A stretch of DNA of 64,000 bases from Modestobacter marinus (GTDB lineage: Bacteria > Actinomycetota > Actinomycetes > Mycobacteriales > Geodermatophilaceae), in the NCBI RefSeq assembly GCF_011758655.1, contig NZ_JAAMPA010000001.1, positions 2,728,001 through 2,792,000 on the forward strand, in the 5' to 3' direction. The notes beneath the pieces were generated by a model. That model was not told where the DNA came from. It saw only the letters and a program-made list of their open reading frames with translations, and made no database searches. The translations under genes were made by a program, and so were the position numbers. This document shows, one piece after another, positions 17,632-28,415 of this stretch; the stretch's first letter is position 1; every line of letters starts with the position of its first letter.

Positions 17632-18222
17632 ATGGCCAGTCCCCAGCCCGAGCTCACCGCTGCGTCTCCCGTCGCGGCGGTCGTCCTCCCGTTCCCGACC
17701 GGGCGGACGGTGACGCGTCCGCCCAGGACGGCGGCGCCGGGCCGCGGCGCCGCGCTGCGGCGGGCGCCTCGGCCGGCGGCCCCCGCGGTCGTCCGACCGG
17801 GGCCCGGCCGGGTGGGTGGAGGGCGTACGGGCCTCGACGCCCCGACCGGCGGCCGCGGTGTGCGCGGCGGTGGGTGTGCCGGGCTGTCGGTGCGGTCCGG
17901 TCGGGTCGCCGCCCGTGGTCGCGACGAGCAGCCGCCCCTGCGTCTCACCCGGCGTGGGCGGCGGGTCGTCGCCGGCCTGTCCATCGCCTTCGGGCTCTCC
18001 GTCGCCGCGGCGACGATCGCGGTCGAGGTCGGCGGGGCCGGGGGTGGCCTCGAGCTGGCGGGCTCGACGACGATCGTGGTCCAGGACGGGGACACGCTGT
18101 GGTCCATCGCGGGGGAGATCGCGCCCGAGGAGGACCGGCGCGCGGTGGTGGACGCCCTGCTCGACGTGAACGACCTCCCCGGTGTCGACCTCGTCCCCGG
18201 CCAGGTGCTCGAGCTCCCGTGA
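17632..18222 (+). CDS. SOS-controlled LysM-domain envelope protein (Rv2719c/ChiZ-like)
   Basis: 196 aa, divergent from lexA and preceded by LexA boxes. Residues 1-110 are an Arg/Pro/Ala-rich cytoplasmic region. A membrane helix follows at about 112-132 ([20 protein letters not shown]), then a short linker and a LysM peptidoglycan-binding module ([14 protein letters not shown] to [10 protein letters not shown], about 148-196). In mycobacteria the gene at this place is DNA-damage induced and affects cell division and wall hydrolysis. No catalytic domain is visible here, so a division-delaying wall-binding role is an inference. GGAG lies upstream of the ATG. Confidence 0.85.
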   Translation: MASPQPELTAASPVAAVVLPFPTGRTVTRPPRTAAPGRGAALRRAPRPAAPAVVRPGPGRVGGGRTGLDAPTGGRGVRGGGCAGLSVRSGRVAARGRDEQPPLRLTRRGRRVVAGLSIAFGLSVAAATIAVEVGGAGGGLELAGSTTIVVQDGDTLWSIAGEIAPEEDRRAVVDALLDVNDLPGVDLVPGQVLELP

Positions 18223-18397
18223 GCCGTCCGCCGGTGGGCGTACCTCCGGTCGGGCGGTGCGCCGAGAGTGTCGGGCGTGCCCTCGCGTCGCGGCCCTGAC
18301 CTGCCCGATCGGGGCCGGCGAGCCCGGTGTGGGTGGCCGCGGATGGGGCGGGCGGGGTCCTCGGGGCAGATGCGGAAGACGACACGCTCGTCAGGGC

Positions 18398-18426
18398 TTG
18401 CACACCTGTAGGGGTGGTCGTACGGT
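18398..18426 (+). promoter_or_regulatory. Promoter candidate for nrdR-nrdJ
   Basis: TTGCAC (18398-18403), a 17-base spacer and TACGGT (18421-18426) form a good housekeeping-type -35/-10 pair. The predicted transcript start near 18433 leaves a leader of about 180 bases before nrdR. The promoter is interleaved with NrdR-box-like sequence. The remainder of the 390-base gap 18223-18612 shows no gene. Confidence 0.55.
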
Positions 18427-18432
18427 TCCACC

Positions 18433-18448
18433 ACAACATCTAGTAGTT
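18433..18448. promoter_or_regulatory. NrdR box candidate
   Basis: ACAACATCTAGTAGTT resembles the actinobacterial NrdR operator (ACA-rich left arm, central ATCTAG). A weaker partner CACACCTGTAGGGGTG lies 32 bases upstream (18401-18416), about three helical turns, the spacing typical of paired NrdR boxes. A further palindrome TTACAG-GG-CTGTAA follows at 18447-18460. Consistent with nrdR repressing itself and nrdJ. Confidence 0.6.
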
Positions 18449-18612
18449 ACAGGGCTGTAAGCCATCCACAGCCGTTCCACACGTTCTCCCCGGCGCATCC
18501 ACCGGATGTCCCCGGCGCAGTCCACAGCACGGCCTTCGGCGGGGAGCCCGGTCACGGTCTTACGACGCCGTGGGCAGGCCCCGCACGACACCTCGGGGAG
18601 GAGGAGATCGAC

Positions 18613-19239
18613 ATGCGCTGCCCCTTCTGCCACAACCCCGACAGCCGGGTCATCGACTCCCGGGAGACCGACGAGGGGGCGACCACCCGCCGTCGACGCT
18701 CCTGCCCCGGCTGTGGGCGCCGCTTCACCACCGTGGAGGAGGCGGTCCTCGCCGTCGTCAAGCGCAGCGGCGTGAGCGAGCCCTTCACCCGCGGCAAGGT
18801 CGTCGCCGGCGTCCGGCGCGCCTGCCAGGGGCGGCCGGTCGACGAGCACCAGCTGGCCCTGCTCGCCCAGCAGGTGGAGGACGCCGTGCGGGCCACCGGC
18901 TGCGCCGAGATCCCCAGCCACGAGGTCGGCCTGGCCATCCTCGGCCCGTTGCGCGACCTGGACGAGGTCGCCTACCTGCGTTTCGCCAGCGTCTACCGCA
19001 GCTTCTCCTCGGTCGCCGACTTCGAGAAGGAGATCGCCGAGCTCCGCGGTGCACCGGCCCGCAGCGCCGCGAAGCCCTCCGACGCGAAGCCCTCGGACGC
19101 GACGCCCTCCGAGGCGCCGCCCGCCGAGCGGGGCCCGGTCGACGGCGACCGGGAGAGCCCCGCGACCGGCACGACCACCCGCCGGCGAGCTGCCGAGCGG
19201 CCGCGACCAGTCGACGGCGGCAGCGCCGGCGGCCCGTGA
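18613..19239 (+). CDS. nrdR: Transcriptional repressor NrdR
   Basis: Nucleotide-sensing repressor of ribonucleotide reductase genes, 208 aa. The zinc ribbon uses C3, C6, C31 and C34 (MRCPFCHNP and [11 protein letters not shown]). The ATP-cone spans about 46-136 ([24 protein letters not shown]). The family normally ends near residue 150-160; here a disordered tail of about 55 residues is added, with a five-residue repeat ([15 protein letters not shown]). The upstream TCGGGGAGGAGGAG gives a strong ribosome-binding site. It is followed by nrdJ after 131 bases. Confidence 0.95.
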   Translation: MRCPFCHNPDSRVIDSRETDEGATTRRRRSCPGCGRRFTTVEEAVLAVVKRSGVSEPFTRGKVVAGVRRACQGRPVDEHQLALLAQQVEDAVRATGCAEIPSHEVGLAILGPLRDLDEVAYLRFASVYRSFSSVADFEKEIAELRGAPARSAAKPSDAKPSDATPSEAPPAERGPVDGDRESPATGTTTRRRAAERPRPVDGGSAGGP

Positions 19240-19370
19240 GAACTGTCCGACCCCTCCGCTAGACAGGTCTCGACGAGGAGACCGCACGACCCGGCTCCGG
19301 CACCCCGCCGGCTTCCCCAGCCGCTCCGCCAGCACCACCGCACCAGTCCGACCCAGGGAGCCCTCGCACG

Positions 19371-22256
<2,886 letters not shown>

Positions 22257-22311
22257 TCCCGGACCTGGGCACCTCCCTTCCCGGGAGGGCCTGGGCCGGC
22301 TGAACGCGAGG

Positions 22312-22345
22312 GAGGCCCCGCACGGAGAGATCCGTGCGGGGCCTC
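22312..22345 (+). terminator. Terminator of nrdJ
   Basis: A perfect 14-base-pair stem GAGGCCCCGCACGG/CCGTGCGGGGCCTC with loop AGAGAT, 56 bases after the nrdJ stop. Confidence 0.85.
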
Positions 22346-22366
22346 TCCCGTCTCCGGAGCGGGCCT

Positions 22367-22595
22367 CGGTCATCCCCTGGCCTGCGCCGGTCGCGGCCTG
22401 GCCGCCTCGGAGTCGGCCTTCGTCGCCCCCTGGCGGGCGCCGGTCGCCGCTTGGTCGCCTCGGAGTCGGCCCCGGTGGCCCCGGGCCGGCGCCGGTCGCC
22501 GCTTGGCCGTCTCGGAGTCGGCCTTGGTGGCCCCTGGCCGGCGCCGGTCGCCGCTTGGCCGCCTCGGGGACGGCCCCGGTCGCCCCCTGGCCGTG
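22367..22595. repeat. Tandem direct repeat, 52-53 bp unit, four copies plus part of a fifth
   Basis: Four diverged copies of a 52-53-base unit occur back to back; the anchor GCCGGTCG recurs at 22386, 22439, 22491 and 22543, each preceded by a CCCCTGGCC-like and followed by a CGCCTCGGAGTCGGCC-like segment. A partial fifth copy ends near 22595. The unit length is not a multiple of three and the region lies between a terminator and the next gene, so it is probably noncoding. No other gene is visible in the 370-base gap 22257-22626. Confidence 0.85.
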
Positions 22596-22626
22596 TCCCC
22601 GGCTGCCGCCCCTCTAGGTTGGCCGG

Positions 22627-23475
22627 GTGGCGGATCGGGGTGACCAGCAGGCGTCGACCCGGGACCACGACCGGCACGAGAACCGGCACCTGCTCGCCCA
22701 GAGCAGCGGCCGCGCGTTCGGCGGCGCCCTGCTGTTCGCACTGCCGCTGCTGATGACCATGGAGATCTGGTCGCTGGCGCTGTCCGTCCCGCGGTACCGC
22801 CTCGCCCTGCTCATGGTGGCCACCGTCGTGCTCGTCGTCTTCCTGTCCCAGCACTTCGGCGCGGGGATGCCCGGCGTCGGCTGGCCGGGGTACCTGGCCG
22901 ACGCCGGGGTGGCGTTCGTGATGGCCGCGGTGGCGGCGGTGCTGGTCCTCGGGGTGCTGGCCGTGATCGAGCCGCTGCGGAACTGGCAGGACGCCTTGTC
23001 GATCACCAGCCTCGCGCTTCTCCCGGCGGCCGTCGGCGCTTCCTTCGCGCGCAGCCAGCTCGGAGCCGGCGGCCGGCGCACCCCGACCACGACCTACGGC
23101 GGCGAGCTGCTGCTCATGGCGGCCGGGGCGGTCGTCTTCGCGGCCAACATCGCGCCCACCGAGGAGGTCGTGCTCCTCGCGGCGGAGATCGATCCCTGGC
23201 ACCCGGTGGCGCTCGTCCTCCTGTGCCTGGTCCTGATGCACGGCTTCGTGTACTGGGTGGGGTTCCGAGGCCAGGAGTCGGCCGCCGGCGGGGTGCTGCG
23301 CTCGTTCCTCACCCTGACCGTCGTCGGCTACGTGATCGCGCTGACCGTGTCGGCCTACCTGCTGTGGACCTTCGGCCGCTTCGACGGGGCGGGCGCGGCG
23401 ATGGCCGTCACCGAGGCGGTCGTCCTCGCGCTGCCGGCGAGCCTGGGCGCGGCGGCCGCCCGACTGATCCTGTGA
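22627..23475 (+). CDS. TIGR02587-like integral membrane protein
   Basis: 282 aa with about seven or eight hydrophobic helices after a hydrophilic start. The segments GRAFGGALLFALPLLMTMEIW and AANIAPTEEVVLLAAEIDPWH are characteristic of the TIGR02587 (DUF2391-like) family, which has no known function. The next gene, seven bases downstream, is of the TIGR02588 type that usually accompanies it, so the two likely form a complex. GTG start with a weak ribosome-binding site; a later start is possible. Confidence 0.8.
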   Translation: MADRGDQQASTRDHDRHENRHLLAQSSGRAFGGALLFALPLLMTMEIWSLALSVPRYRLALLMVATVVLVVFLSQHFGAGMPGVGWPGYLADAGVAFVMAAVAAVLVLGVLAVIEPLRNWQDALSITSLALLPAAVGASFARSQLGAGGRRTPTTTYGGELLLMAAGAVVFAANIAPTEEVVLLAAEIDPWHPVALVLLCLVLMHGFVYWVGFRGQESAAGGVLRSFLTLTVVGYVIALTVSAYLLWTFGRFDGAGAAMAVTEAVVLALPASLGAAAARLIL

Positions 23476-23482
23476 GGACGAC

Positions 23483-23932
23483 GTGAGCGGCGGGGGCGAC
23501 CGGGACGAGACCGGCGGCGGGGCCGGCGGCGACGGGAACGGGCACGGCGGCGGCGACCGCGACACCAGCCGGAACGAGTACTTGCTCGGCGCCGTCGGGG
23601 CCCTTGTGATCCTGCTGGTGCTCGCCTTCCTGGGATACCAGGCGGTGGTGGTGCGTGACGGCGTCCCACGCCTGGAGGTCACCGCAGCGGTGGCGGAACG
23701 CGTCGGCGAGGGCTGGGTGGTGCCCGTCGAGGTGGTCAACGAGGGTGGCCAGACGGTCGAGCAGGTGCACGTGACCGGTGTGCTGTCCCGCGACGGCGAG
23801 GAGGTCCAGCAGGCCACCGCCACGTTCGCCTACCTGGCGCCGAGCAGCGAGCAGTCGGGAGCCCTGCTGTTCAGCGAAGACCCCACCGACGGCACGCTGG
23901 AGATCCGTCCGGCGGCCTACACGCTGCCCTGA
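23483..23932 (+). CDS. TIGR02588-like membrane-anchored protein
   Basis: 149 aa. A Gly/Asp-rich cytoplasmic head of about 35 residues is followed by one membrane helix (LLGAVGALVILLVLAFLGYQ) and an extracytoplasmic beta-sandwich-like domain (VEVVNEGGQTVEQVHVTGVL). This matches the TIGR02588 family normally encoded next to TIGR02587. GTG start with GAGGACGAC upstream. Function unknown; an accessory subunit of the preceding membrane protein is the likely role. Confidence 0.8.
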   Translation: MSGGGDRDETGGGAGGDGNGHGGGDRDTSRNEYLLGAVGALVILLVLAFLGYQAVVVRDGVPRLEVTAAVAERVGEGWVVPVEVVNEGGQTVEQVHVTGVLSRDGEEVQQATATFAYLAPSSEQSGALLFSEDPTDGTLEIRPAAYTLP

Positions 23933-24012
23933 GCGGGTAGGGACCCGGCGACGACGACCCCAGCCGGCGAGGCCCGGCGCACGGTCGGCCGCACCGTGGA
24001 CAGAGGAGCGAG

Positions 24013-24624
24013 ATGACCAGAGACCACCGTCGCCTGCGGAGTGAGCGGGGTCGCGGCCGGGTCCTGCCGCTCGCCCTGGTGCTCGCCGCCTCCGCCGGGC
24101 TCGCCGGGTGCGGGGACGACCCGCCGGCCGTGACCCCGGAGGTCAGCGCCGAGGAGCTCCAGGACCTGCGCGACGACGTCAGTGCGTTGGAGCAGCGGGT
24201 CGAGGCGCTGGAGTCCGCACCGGCACCCGAGCCGACTGCGGAACCCAGCGCGACACCGACCGGCACCCAGCCGCCCGCCGAGGTGCCCCCGCCGTTCACC
24301 GACGGAGAGGACGTGTCCGTGCGCGGCGAGGTCGTCGGCCTGATCGCCACCACCGACATCGGCACGGCCTTCCGCCTCTCCACCGCGTCGGGCGCGACCG
24401 TCGCCGTGGTGTCGGCGACCCCGGTCCAGCCGCTGCGGCTGCGGGACGTCGTCCAGGTGACGGGCCAGGCCACGACGGTGCAGCCGGAGACCTTCGAGCG
24501 CGACTTCGGGATCGCCGCCGACGTGCTGCTCGACGACCCGGCGGCGTTCCTCGACGAGCAGGCCGGTCAGGTCGCCATCGCGGCCGACCAGGTGGAGCCG
24601 GCGGACGACGGCCCCACCGGCTGA
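24013..24624 (+). CDS. Lipoprotein with coiled coil and C-terminal beta domain
   Basis: 203 aa. Signal peptide ends in the lipobox LAGC (Cys 33), giving a surface lipoprotein. Residues 42-68 form a short coiled coil (VSAEELQDLRDDVSALEQRV), then a Pro/Thr linker and a compact beta domain (VSVRGEVVGLIATTDIGTAF, LRDVVQVTGQATT) that looks OB-fold-like, as in proteins annotated with a NirD/OB-like domain. It follows the TIGR02587/02588 pair by 80 bases in the same direction and may be part of that unit. Function unknown. Confidence 0.7.
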   Translation: MTRDHRRLRSERGRGRVLPLALVLAASAGLAGCGDDPPAVTPEVSAEELQDLRDDVSALEQRVEALESAPAPEPTAEPSATPTGTQPPAEVPPPFTDGEDVSVRGEVVGLIATTDIGTAFRLSTASGATVAVVSATPVQPLRLRDVVQVTGQATTVQPETFERDFGIAADVLLDDPAAFLDEQAGQVAIAADQVEPADDGPTG

Positions 24625-24631
24625 GACCGAG

Positions 24632-24648
24632 CCCGGCGCGCGGCCGGG
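24632..24648. terminator. Weak bidirectional hairpin between convergent genes
   Basis: CCCGGC/GCCGGG stem with a five-base loop between the lipoprotein and AI-2E-family genes. Short, so only a tentative terminator. Confidence 0.35.
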
Positions 24649-24656
24649 GCGGGCGC

Positions 24657-25997
24657 TCAGCCCGGAGGTGCGCCGGCGGGCGACGGAGTGACCGTCTCCT
24701 CGCGCTCCGCGGCGGGCGCTCGGCTCGGAGTCACCCCGGCGGGCGACGGGGGGACCGTCTCCTCGCGCTCCGCGGCGGGCGCGGGATGGGTCCGCAGGTG
24801 CTCCAGGACGCGGTAGGCCACCGCGAGCATCGGCACCGCCAGCAGCGCGCCGGGTATGCCGGCGATCAGGCCCCCGGCGGTGACGCCCAGCAGGATGACG
24901 ATCGGGTGCAGCCGCACCGCCCGGCCCATGATCAGCGGCTGCAGGACGTTCCCCTCGACCTGCTGCACCACCAGCACGACGACCAGCACGATGACGGCGT
25001 CGGTCACCCCGTTGGTGACCAGGGTGACGAGCACCGCCACCGCGCCGCTGACGGTCGCACCGACGATGGGGACGAACGCGCCGATGAAGGTCAGCAGCGT
25101 CAACGACAGCCAGAGCGGGACACCCAGGACGACGAGGGCGATGCCGATCCCGACGGCGTCGATCAACGCCACGATGATCACCCCGTGGACGTAGCCGGCC
25201 AGCGTGTCCCAGGCGGCCAAGCCGGCGCCGTCGACCCGAGCCCGCGTCCGGTCGGGCACCCGGGTCAGCAGCCAGGCCCACATCGCGGCGCCGTCCTTGA
25301 GCAGGAAGAACACCAGGAAGACGATCAGCACCAGACCGCCCAGCGCGTACAGGCCCAGCTGCGCGCCGGCGCCGGGGCTCGGAGTCGCCTCGTAGAGCCG
25401 GGTGACGATGTCGTTGCGGACGTCGGCGACCTGCTGTGGGTCCAGCTGCAGCGGACCCTCGATCAGCCACACCCGGATGCGGTCGATCCCGGCCGCCAGG
25501 GGTCGGGTGAGGTCCTGCAGGGTCGCGGCGGCCCGGAAGCCGATCAGGAAGCCGATCCCGGCGAGCACACCGAGCAGGACGAGGACGGCGGCCAGCGCCG
25601 ACAGCGACCCGGGCACGCCGGCCCGGCGCAGCCGCCCGGCGACGGGTGCGATCAGCGCGGTGAGCAGCACCGCCACGGCCACCGCGAACGTGAGCATGGG
25701 CAGCCGGAAGAGCAGCCAGAACCCCAGCCACACGACTGCGGCCACCGCGAGGACCGCCCCGCCCACGGCCATCGCCCGCACCGCCCAGGTCGGTACCCCG
25801 TACGCCCGCGCGCGGTCGGGCACGGACAGCGGAGCCGGACCGGCCGGCGCGGGAGGGGCGGACTCGGCTGCCGCGGCGGGTACCGGCGGCGGGACCGGCC
25901 GGCTGCCGCCGTCCTCGTCGACCGTCGCCCCACCTCCGGCGCGGGCGCCCGCCGGCGGCTGGGCCCGGCGGGCGACGATCCTGGTCCGACGGGTCAT
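24657..25997 (-). CDS. AI-2E family transporter (UPF0118 permease)
   Basis: 446 aa membrane protein with about eight helices, including the duplicated hydrophobic start (VRAMAVGGAVLAVAAVVWLGFWLLF), the family segment LVLIVFLVFFLLKDG and the IGAFVPIVGATVSG motif. Members export autoinducer-2 or act as Na+/H+ antiporters or other small-molecule permeases; no substrate is assigned. Both termini are long and disordered: about 75 residues at the N-terminus and, at the C-terminus, two copies of a 21-residue segment around AEREETVTPSPAG (a 63-base direct repeat). Stands alone. Confidence 0.88.
   Translation of the reverse strand: MTRRTRIVARRAQPPAGARAGGGATVDEDGGSRPVPPPVPAAAAESAPPAPAGPAPLSVPDRARAYGVPTWAVRAMAVGGAVLAVAAVVWLGFWLLFRLPMLTFAVAVAVLLTALIAPVAGRLRRAGVPGSLSALAAVLVLLGVLAGIGFLIGFRAAATLQDLTRPLAAGIDRIRVWLIEGPLQLDPQQVADVRNDIVTRLYEATPSPGAGAQLGLYALGGLVLIVFLVFFLLKDGAAMWAWLLTRVPDRTRARVDGAGLAAWDTLAGYVHGVIIVALIDAVGIGIALVVLGVPLWLSLTLLTFIGAFVPIVGATVSGAVAVLVTLVTNGVTDAVIVLVVVLVVQQVEGNVLQPLIMGRAVRLHPIVILLGVTAGGLIAGIPGALLAVPMLAVAYRVLEHLRTHPAPAAEREETVPPSPAGVTPSRAPAAEREETVTPSPAGAPPG
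24673..24782. repeat. In-frame 63-bp direct duplication
   Basis: The 47-base block 24673-24719 recurs at 24736-24782 with a few mismatches, an offset of exactly 63 bases (21 codons), encoding the duplicated C-terminal tail of the AI-2E-family protein. Probably a recent slippage or unequal crossover. Confidence 0.8.
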
Positions 25998-26171
25998 CGT
26001 GCGCTCCTGCGTCCCGTGCTCGGCACGATCACGTCCCTCCGTTCACGGCCGGCCGGGCACTGCTGGCAGCAGGAGCCGATCGGACTGCCCTCGGCCCAGG
26101 GGCGGGGCGGGCTCGGGTCATCGGGGGCTGACCTACCCGAGCCGAGGGCCCGGTCAATCGCGGCGGCGGCG

Positions 26172-26795
26172 TCAGCAGGTCGGGCCGTCGTCGGTCGGGC
26201 GGGTGATCGGGTCGACCGGGGGCGTGCTGCTCGCGACCGCCGGCCGGTCGGCACCCGCCGTCCGGCCGAACTCCTGGGCCGCCCACACCGAGCCGTCGGG
26301 GGCGCAGACGACGCCCACGCCGAGCCGGTCCCAGCCCGGGTTGAGCACGTTGGCCCGGTGACCGTCCGAGCGCATCCAGCCGGCGTGGATCGTCCCGGCC
26401 GGCACCGGGCCGGTCGCCGTGAAGATGTTCTCGCCCACCGCGCGGAACCCGGACAGCTCGTCGCCCTGCAGCAGCGCCCGGATGTCCTGGTGCTCGAACT
26501 CGCCGGTGTCGGCCATCTCCGCGCTCCAGTCGCGGGCGACCGTGGCCAGCGCGTCGTTCCAGGCCACCGGCTCCAGCCCGCGGGCCTCCCGCTCGTCGTT
26601 CACCCGGTCGAACACCGCCCGGGCGATCTGCTCCTCGGCCGGCGCACCGGGGTCGCCGGCCGGCGCGGACTGCGGTGCCGGGCCGGAGGCGACCAGCGGG
26701 CCGGTCGCCGAGGAGGACGAGGTGACGACGCAGCCGGCGGTGCCGGGGAGCACGGCCAGGACGGCGGCGACGAGTGCGGCGCGGAAGCGGGTCAC
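26172..26795 (-). CDS. CAP-domain (SCP/PR-1) lipoprotein
   Basis: 207 aa. The signal peptide ends GTAGC (Cys 22), giving a lipoprotein, followed by a Ser/Ala/Pro linker. The CAP domain occupies about 53-175: VFDRVNDEREARGLEPVAWN, VARDWSAEMADTGEFEHQD, VGENIF and GWMRSDGHRANVLNPGW, including the family histidines. The C-terminal 30 residues are Pro/Thr-rich and end in Cys. Bacterial CAP proteins are secreted and often bind cell-wall or lipid ligands; no enzymatic role is known. GTG start. Confidence 0.88.
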   Translation of the reverse strand: MTRFRAALVAAVLAVLPGTAGCVVTSSSSATGPLVASGPAPQSAPAGDPGAPAEEQIARAVFDRVNDEREARGLEPVAWNDALATVARDWSAEMADTGEFEHQDIRALLQGDELSGFRAVGENIFTATGPVPAGTIHAGWMRSDGHRANVLNPGWDRLGVGVVCAPDGSVWAAQEFGRTAGADRPAVASSTPPVDPITRPTDDGPTC

Positions 26796-26900
26796 CGCGC
26801 AGACCTACCCGGTCGCCCGCCCGGCCAGCCGCGCCCTGCCCCCATCGCCGCCGTTCCGTGACCAGGGGCCGGCCGGGCTCGGAACGGGTCGTCCGGTCCG

Positions 26901-28415
26901 TCAGACGGCTCCCGAGCGGATCGCCCGGCCGGGGAGGACGTCGGTGCGCAGCTGACCGTTCCGGACCACCGCGGTCCCGCCGACCAGCACGTGCCGGAAG
27001 CCGCTGGACGGTGCGACCCGGGTGTACGTCGCGTGGTCGGTGACCGTGTCGGGGTCGAAGACGACCAGGTCGGCGTCCGCGCCGACCTGAACCCGGCCCT
27101 TGCGGCGCATCGCCGGGACGGCGTCCTGCAGGAGCTGCGCCGGCAGCAGCGACGAGCGGCGCAGCGCCTCGGTCAGGGTGAGCAGGCCGCGTTCCCGCAC
27201 CAGCCAGCGCAGCGTGCGTGCGTAGGACCCGGCCGAGCGGGGGTGGGTCACCGCGTCCGGCGGGGGCGGCCACGTGTCCGGGGCAGCGGTGCCGCCAGGA
27301 GCGACCAGGGGCGTTCCGCCGGAGGCGACCAGGGGCATCGCGTCGGTGGCGATCGCGGTGTCGGCCAGGGTGAACGACCGCTCCAGGACGGCGAGGTCGG
27401 CCGGGTCGTCCTCGTCGAGGAAGTGCACCACCACGCCGCCGCCCGGGTCGGTCGCGCGCAGCTCGGCCAGCCGGCGGTCGTCGGCGACCCGTTCCCCGGT
27501 GGGCAGGTAGGTCAGCTGCCGCGGGCCGATCCCCATCCGGTGCAGCTGCTCGGGCGCCAGGAACGCGGCACCGATGACGGTGGAGCCGGCGCCGTAGGGA
27601 TAGGCCTCGGTGCTCACCCGGACGCCGCGGCCGCGGGCGACGTCGATCGCCCCGGCGACCTCGTCGATCATCCGGGTGGAGGTGCTGTTTACGTGGCACA
27701 TGTGCATGTGCGCGCCGGTGCCGGCGGCCGCGGCGATCACCTCCAGGGCGCCCTCCAGGGAGGTGCCCGGCTCGGCGGTGGAGATGAAGCGGGTGTGGGT
27801 GAAGGTCGGCACCCCCAGCCGGGCGGCCAGGCCGGCCAGCCGGAAGTACTCGGCCCGGCCGCTGTCCGGGGCGTAGCCGACCAGCACCCCGATGCCCAGC
27901 GCGCCGTCGGCCACCGCCCCCTCGAGCAGGTCCAGCACCCGGCCGACGTCCCGGTCGCTCGCCGGGCCGCGCCAGTTCGGCCGCGACTGGTGGGTGGCGA
28001 AGAGGTCCAGCGAGGCGTCGGCGGCCAGCGGCACCCCGTCGAGCACGTGCATCCGGGCGTCGGTCCAGGACGCGGAGAAGCCGAAGTTCACCGGCCGGCC
28101 CTCCGCCTCCGCGCGGGCGTAGGCGCCGGCGACCGGCAGCACCCCCGCCTCCAGCTCCAGTGCGGTGGTCACCCCGTCGAGGGCCTGGAGGCGCCCGCCG
28201 GTGATGCTCTGCGCGTGGCTGTGCAGGTCGACGAAGCCCGGCGCGAGCACCGTGCCGGCGACGTCCCAGACCTCGCGGGCCGGCGGTGCGACCTCGGTGA
28301 CGGAGGTGATCCGGCCGCCGGTGACCCCCACCGCCCGCACCCCGTCCAGGCCGGTCTCCGGGTCGATGACCCGGGCACCGGTCAGGACGAGGTCGCACTC
28401 CGCGCTCGGCTCCAT
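26901..28415 (-). CDS. N-acyl-D-amino-acid deacylase-like amidohydrolase
   Basis: Metal-dependent amidohydrolase of the D-aminoacylase group (COG3653), 504 aa; relatives remove acyl groups from N-acyl-D-amino acids. The H-x-H metal site is H65/H67 (DLHSHAQS), further histidines are in FTHTRFIS and MHMCHVNS, and the catalytic aspartate is in IATDAMP. Where classical D-aminoacylases have the bridging cysteine (VGNCG), this protein has ELEAG, so the bridging ligand is probably Glu and the substrate may differ. ATG shares one base with the stop of the upstream serine-hydrolase gene (TGATG), so the two are coupled. Confidence 0.8.
   Translation of the reverse strand: MEPSAECDLVLTGARVIDPETGLDGVRAVGVTGGRITSVTEVAPPAREVWDVAGTVLAPGFVDLHSHAQSITGGRLQALDGVTTALELEAGVLPVAGAYARAEAEGRPVNFGFSASWTDARMHVLDGVPLAADASLDLFATHQSRPNWRGPASDRDVGRVLDLLEGAVADGALGIGVLVGYAPDSGRAEYFRLAGLAARLGVPTFTHTRFISTAEPGTSLEGALEVIAAAAGTGAHMHMCHVNSTSTRMIDEVAGAIDVARGRGVRVSTEAYPYGAGSTVIGAAFLAPEQLHRMGIGPRQLTYLPTGERVADDRRLAELRATDPGGGVVVHFLDEDDPADLAVLERSFTLADTAIATDAMPLVASGGTPLVAPGGTAAPDTWPPPPDAVTHPRSAGSYARTLRWLVRERGLLTLTEALRRSSLLPAQLLQDAVPAMRRKGRVQVGADADLVVFDPDTVTDHATYTRVAPSSGFRHVLVGGTAVVRNGQLRTDVLPGRAIRSGAV

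Noticed and set aside
18460..18490. DnaA boxes (CCATCCACAG, TTCCACACG)
   Set aside because: No match to TTATCCACA good enough to call, and no origin genes are nearby.
18223..18612. Cobalamin riboswitch before nrdR-nrdJ
   Set aside because: The gap was read for the conserved B12-box sequences and none was convincing; a GCGGAAGAC stretch alone is not enough.
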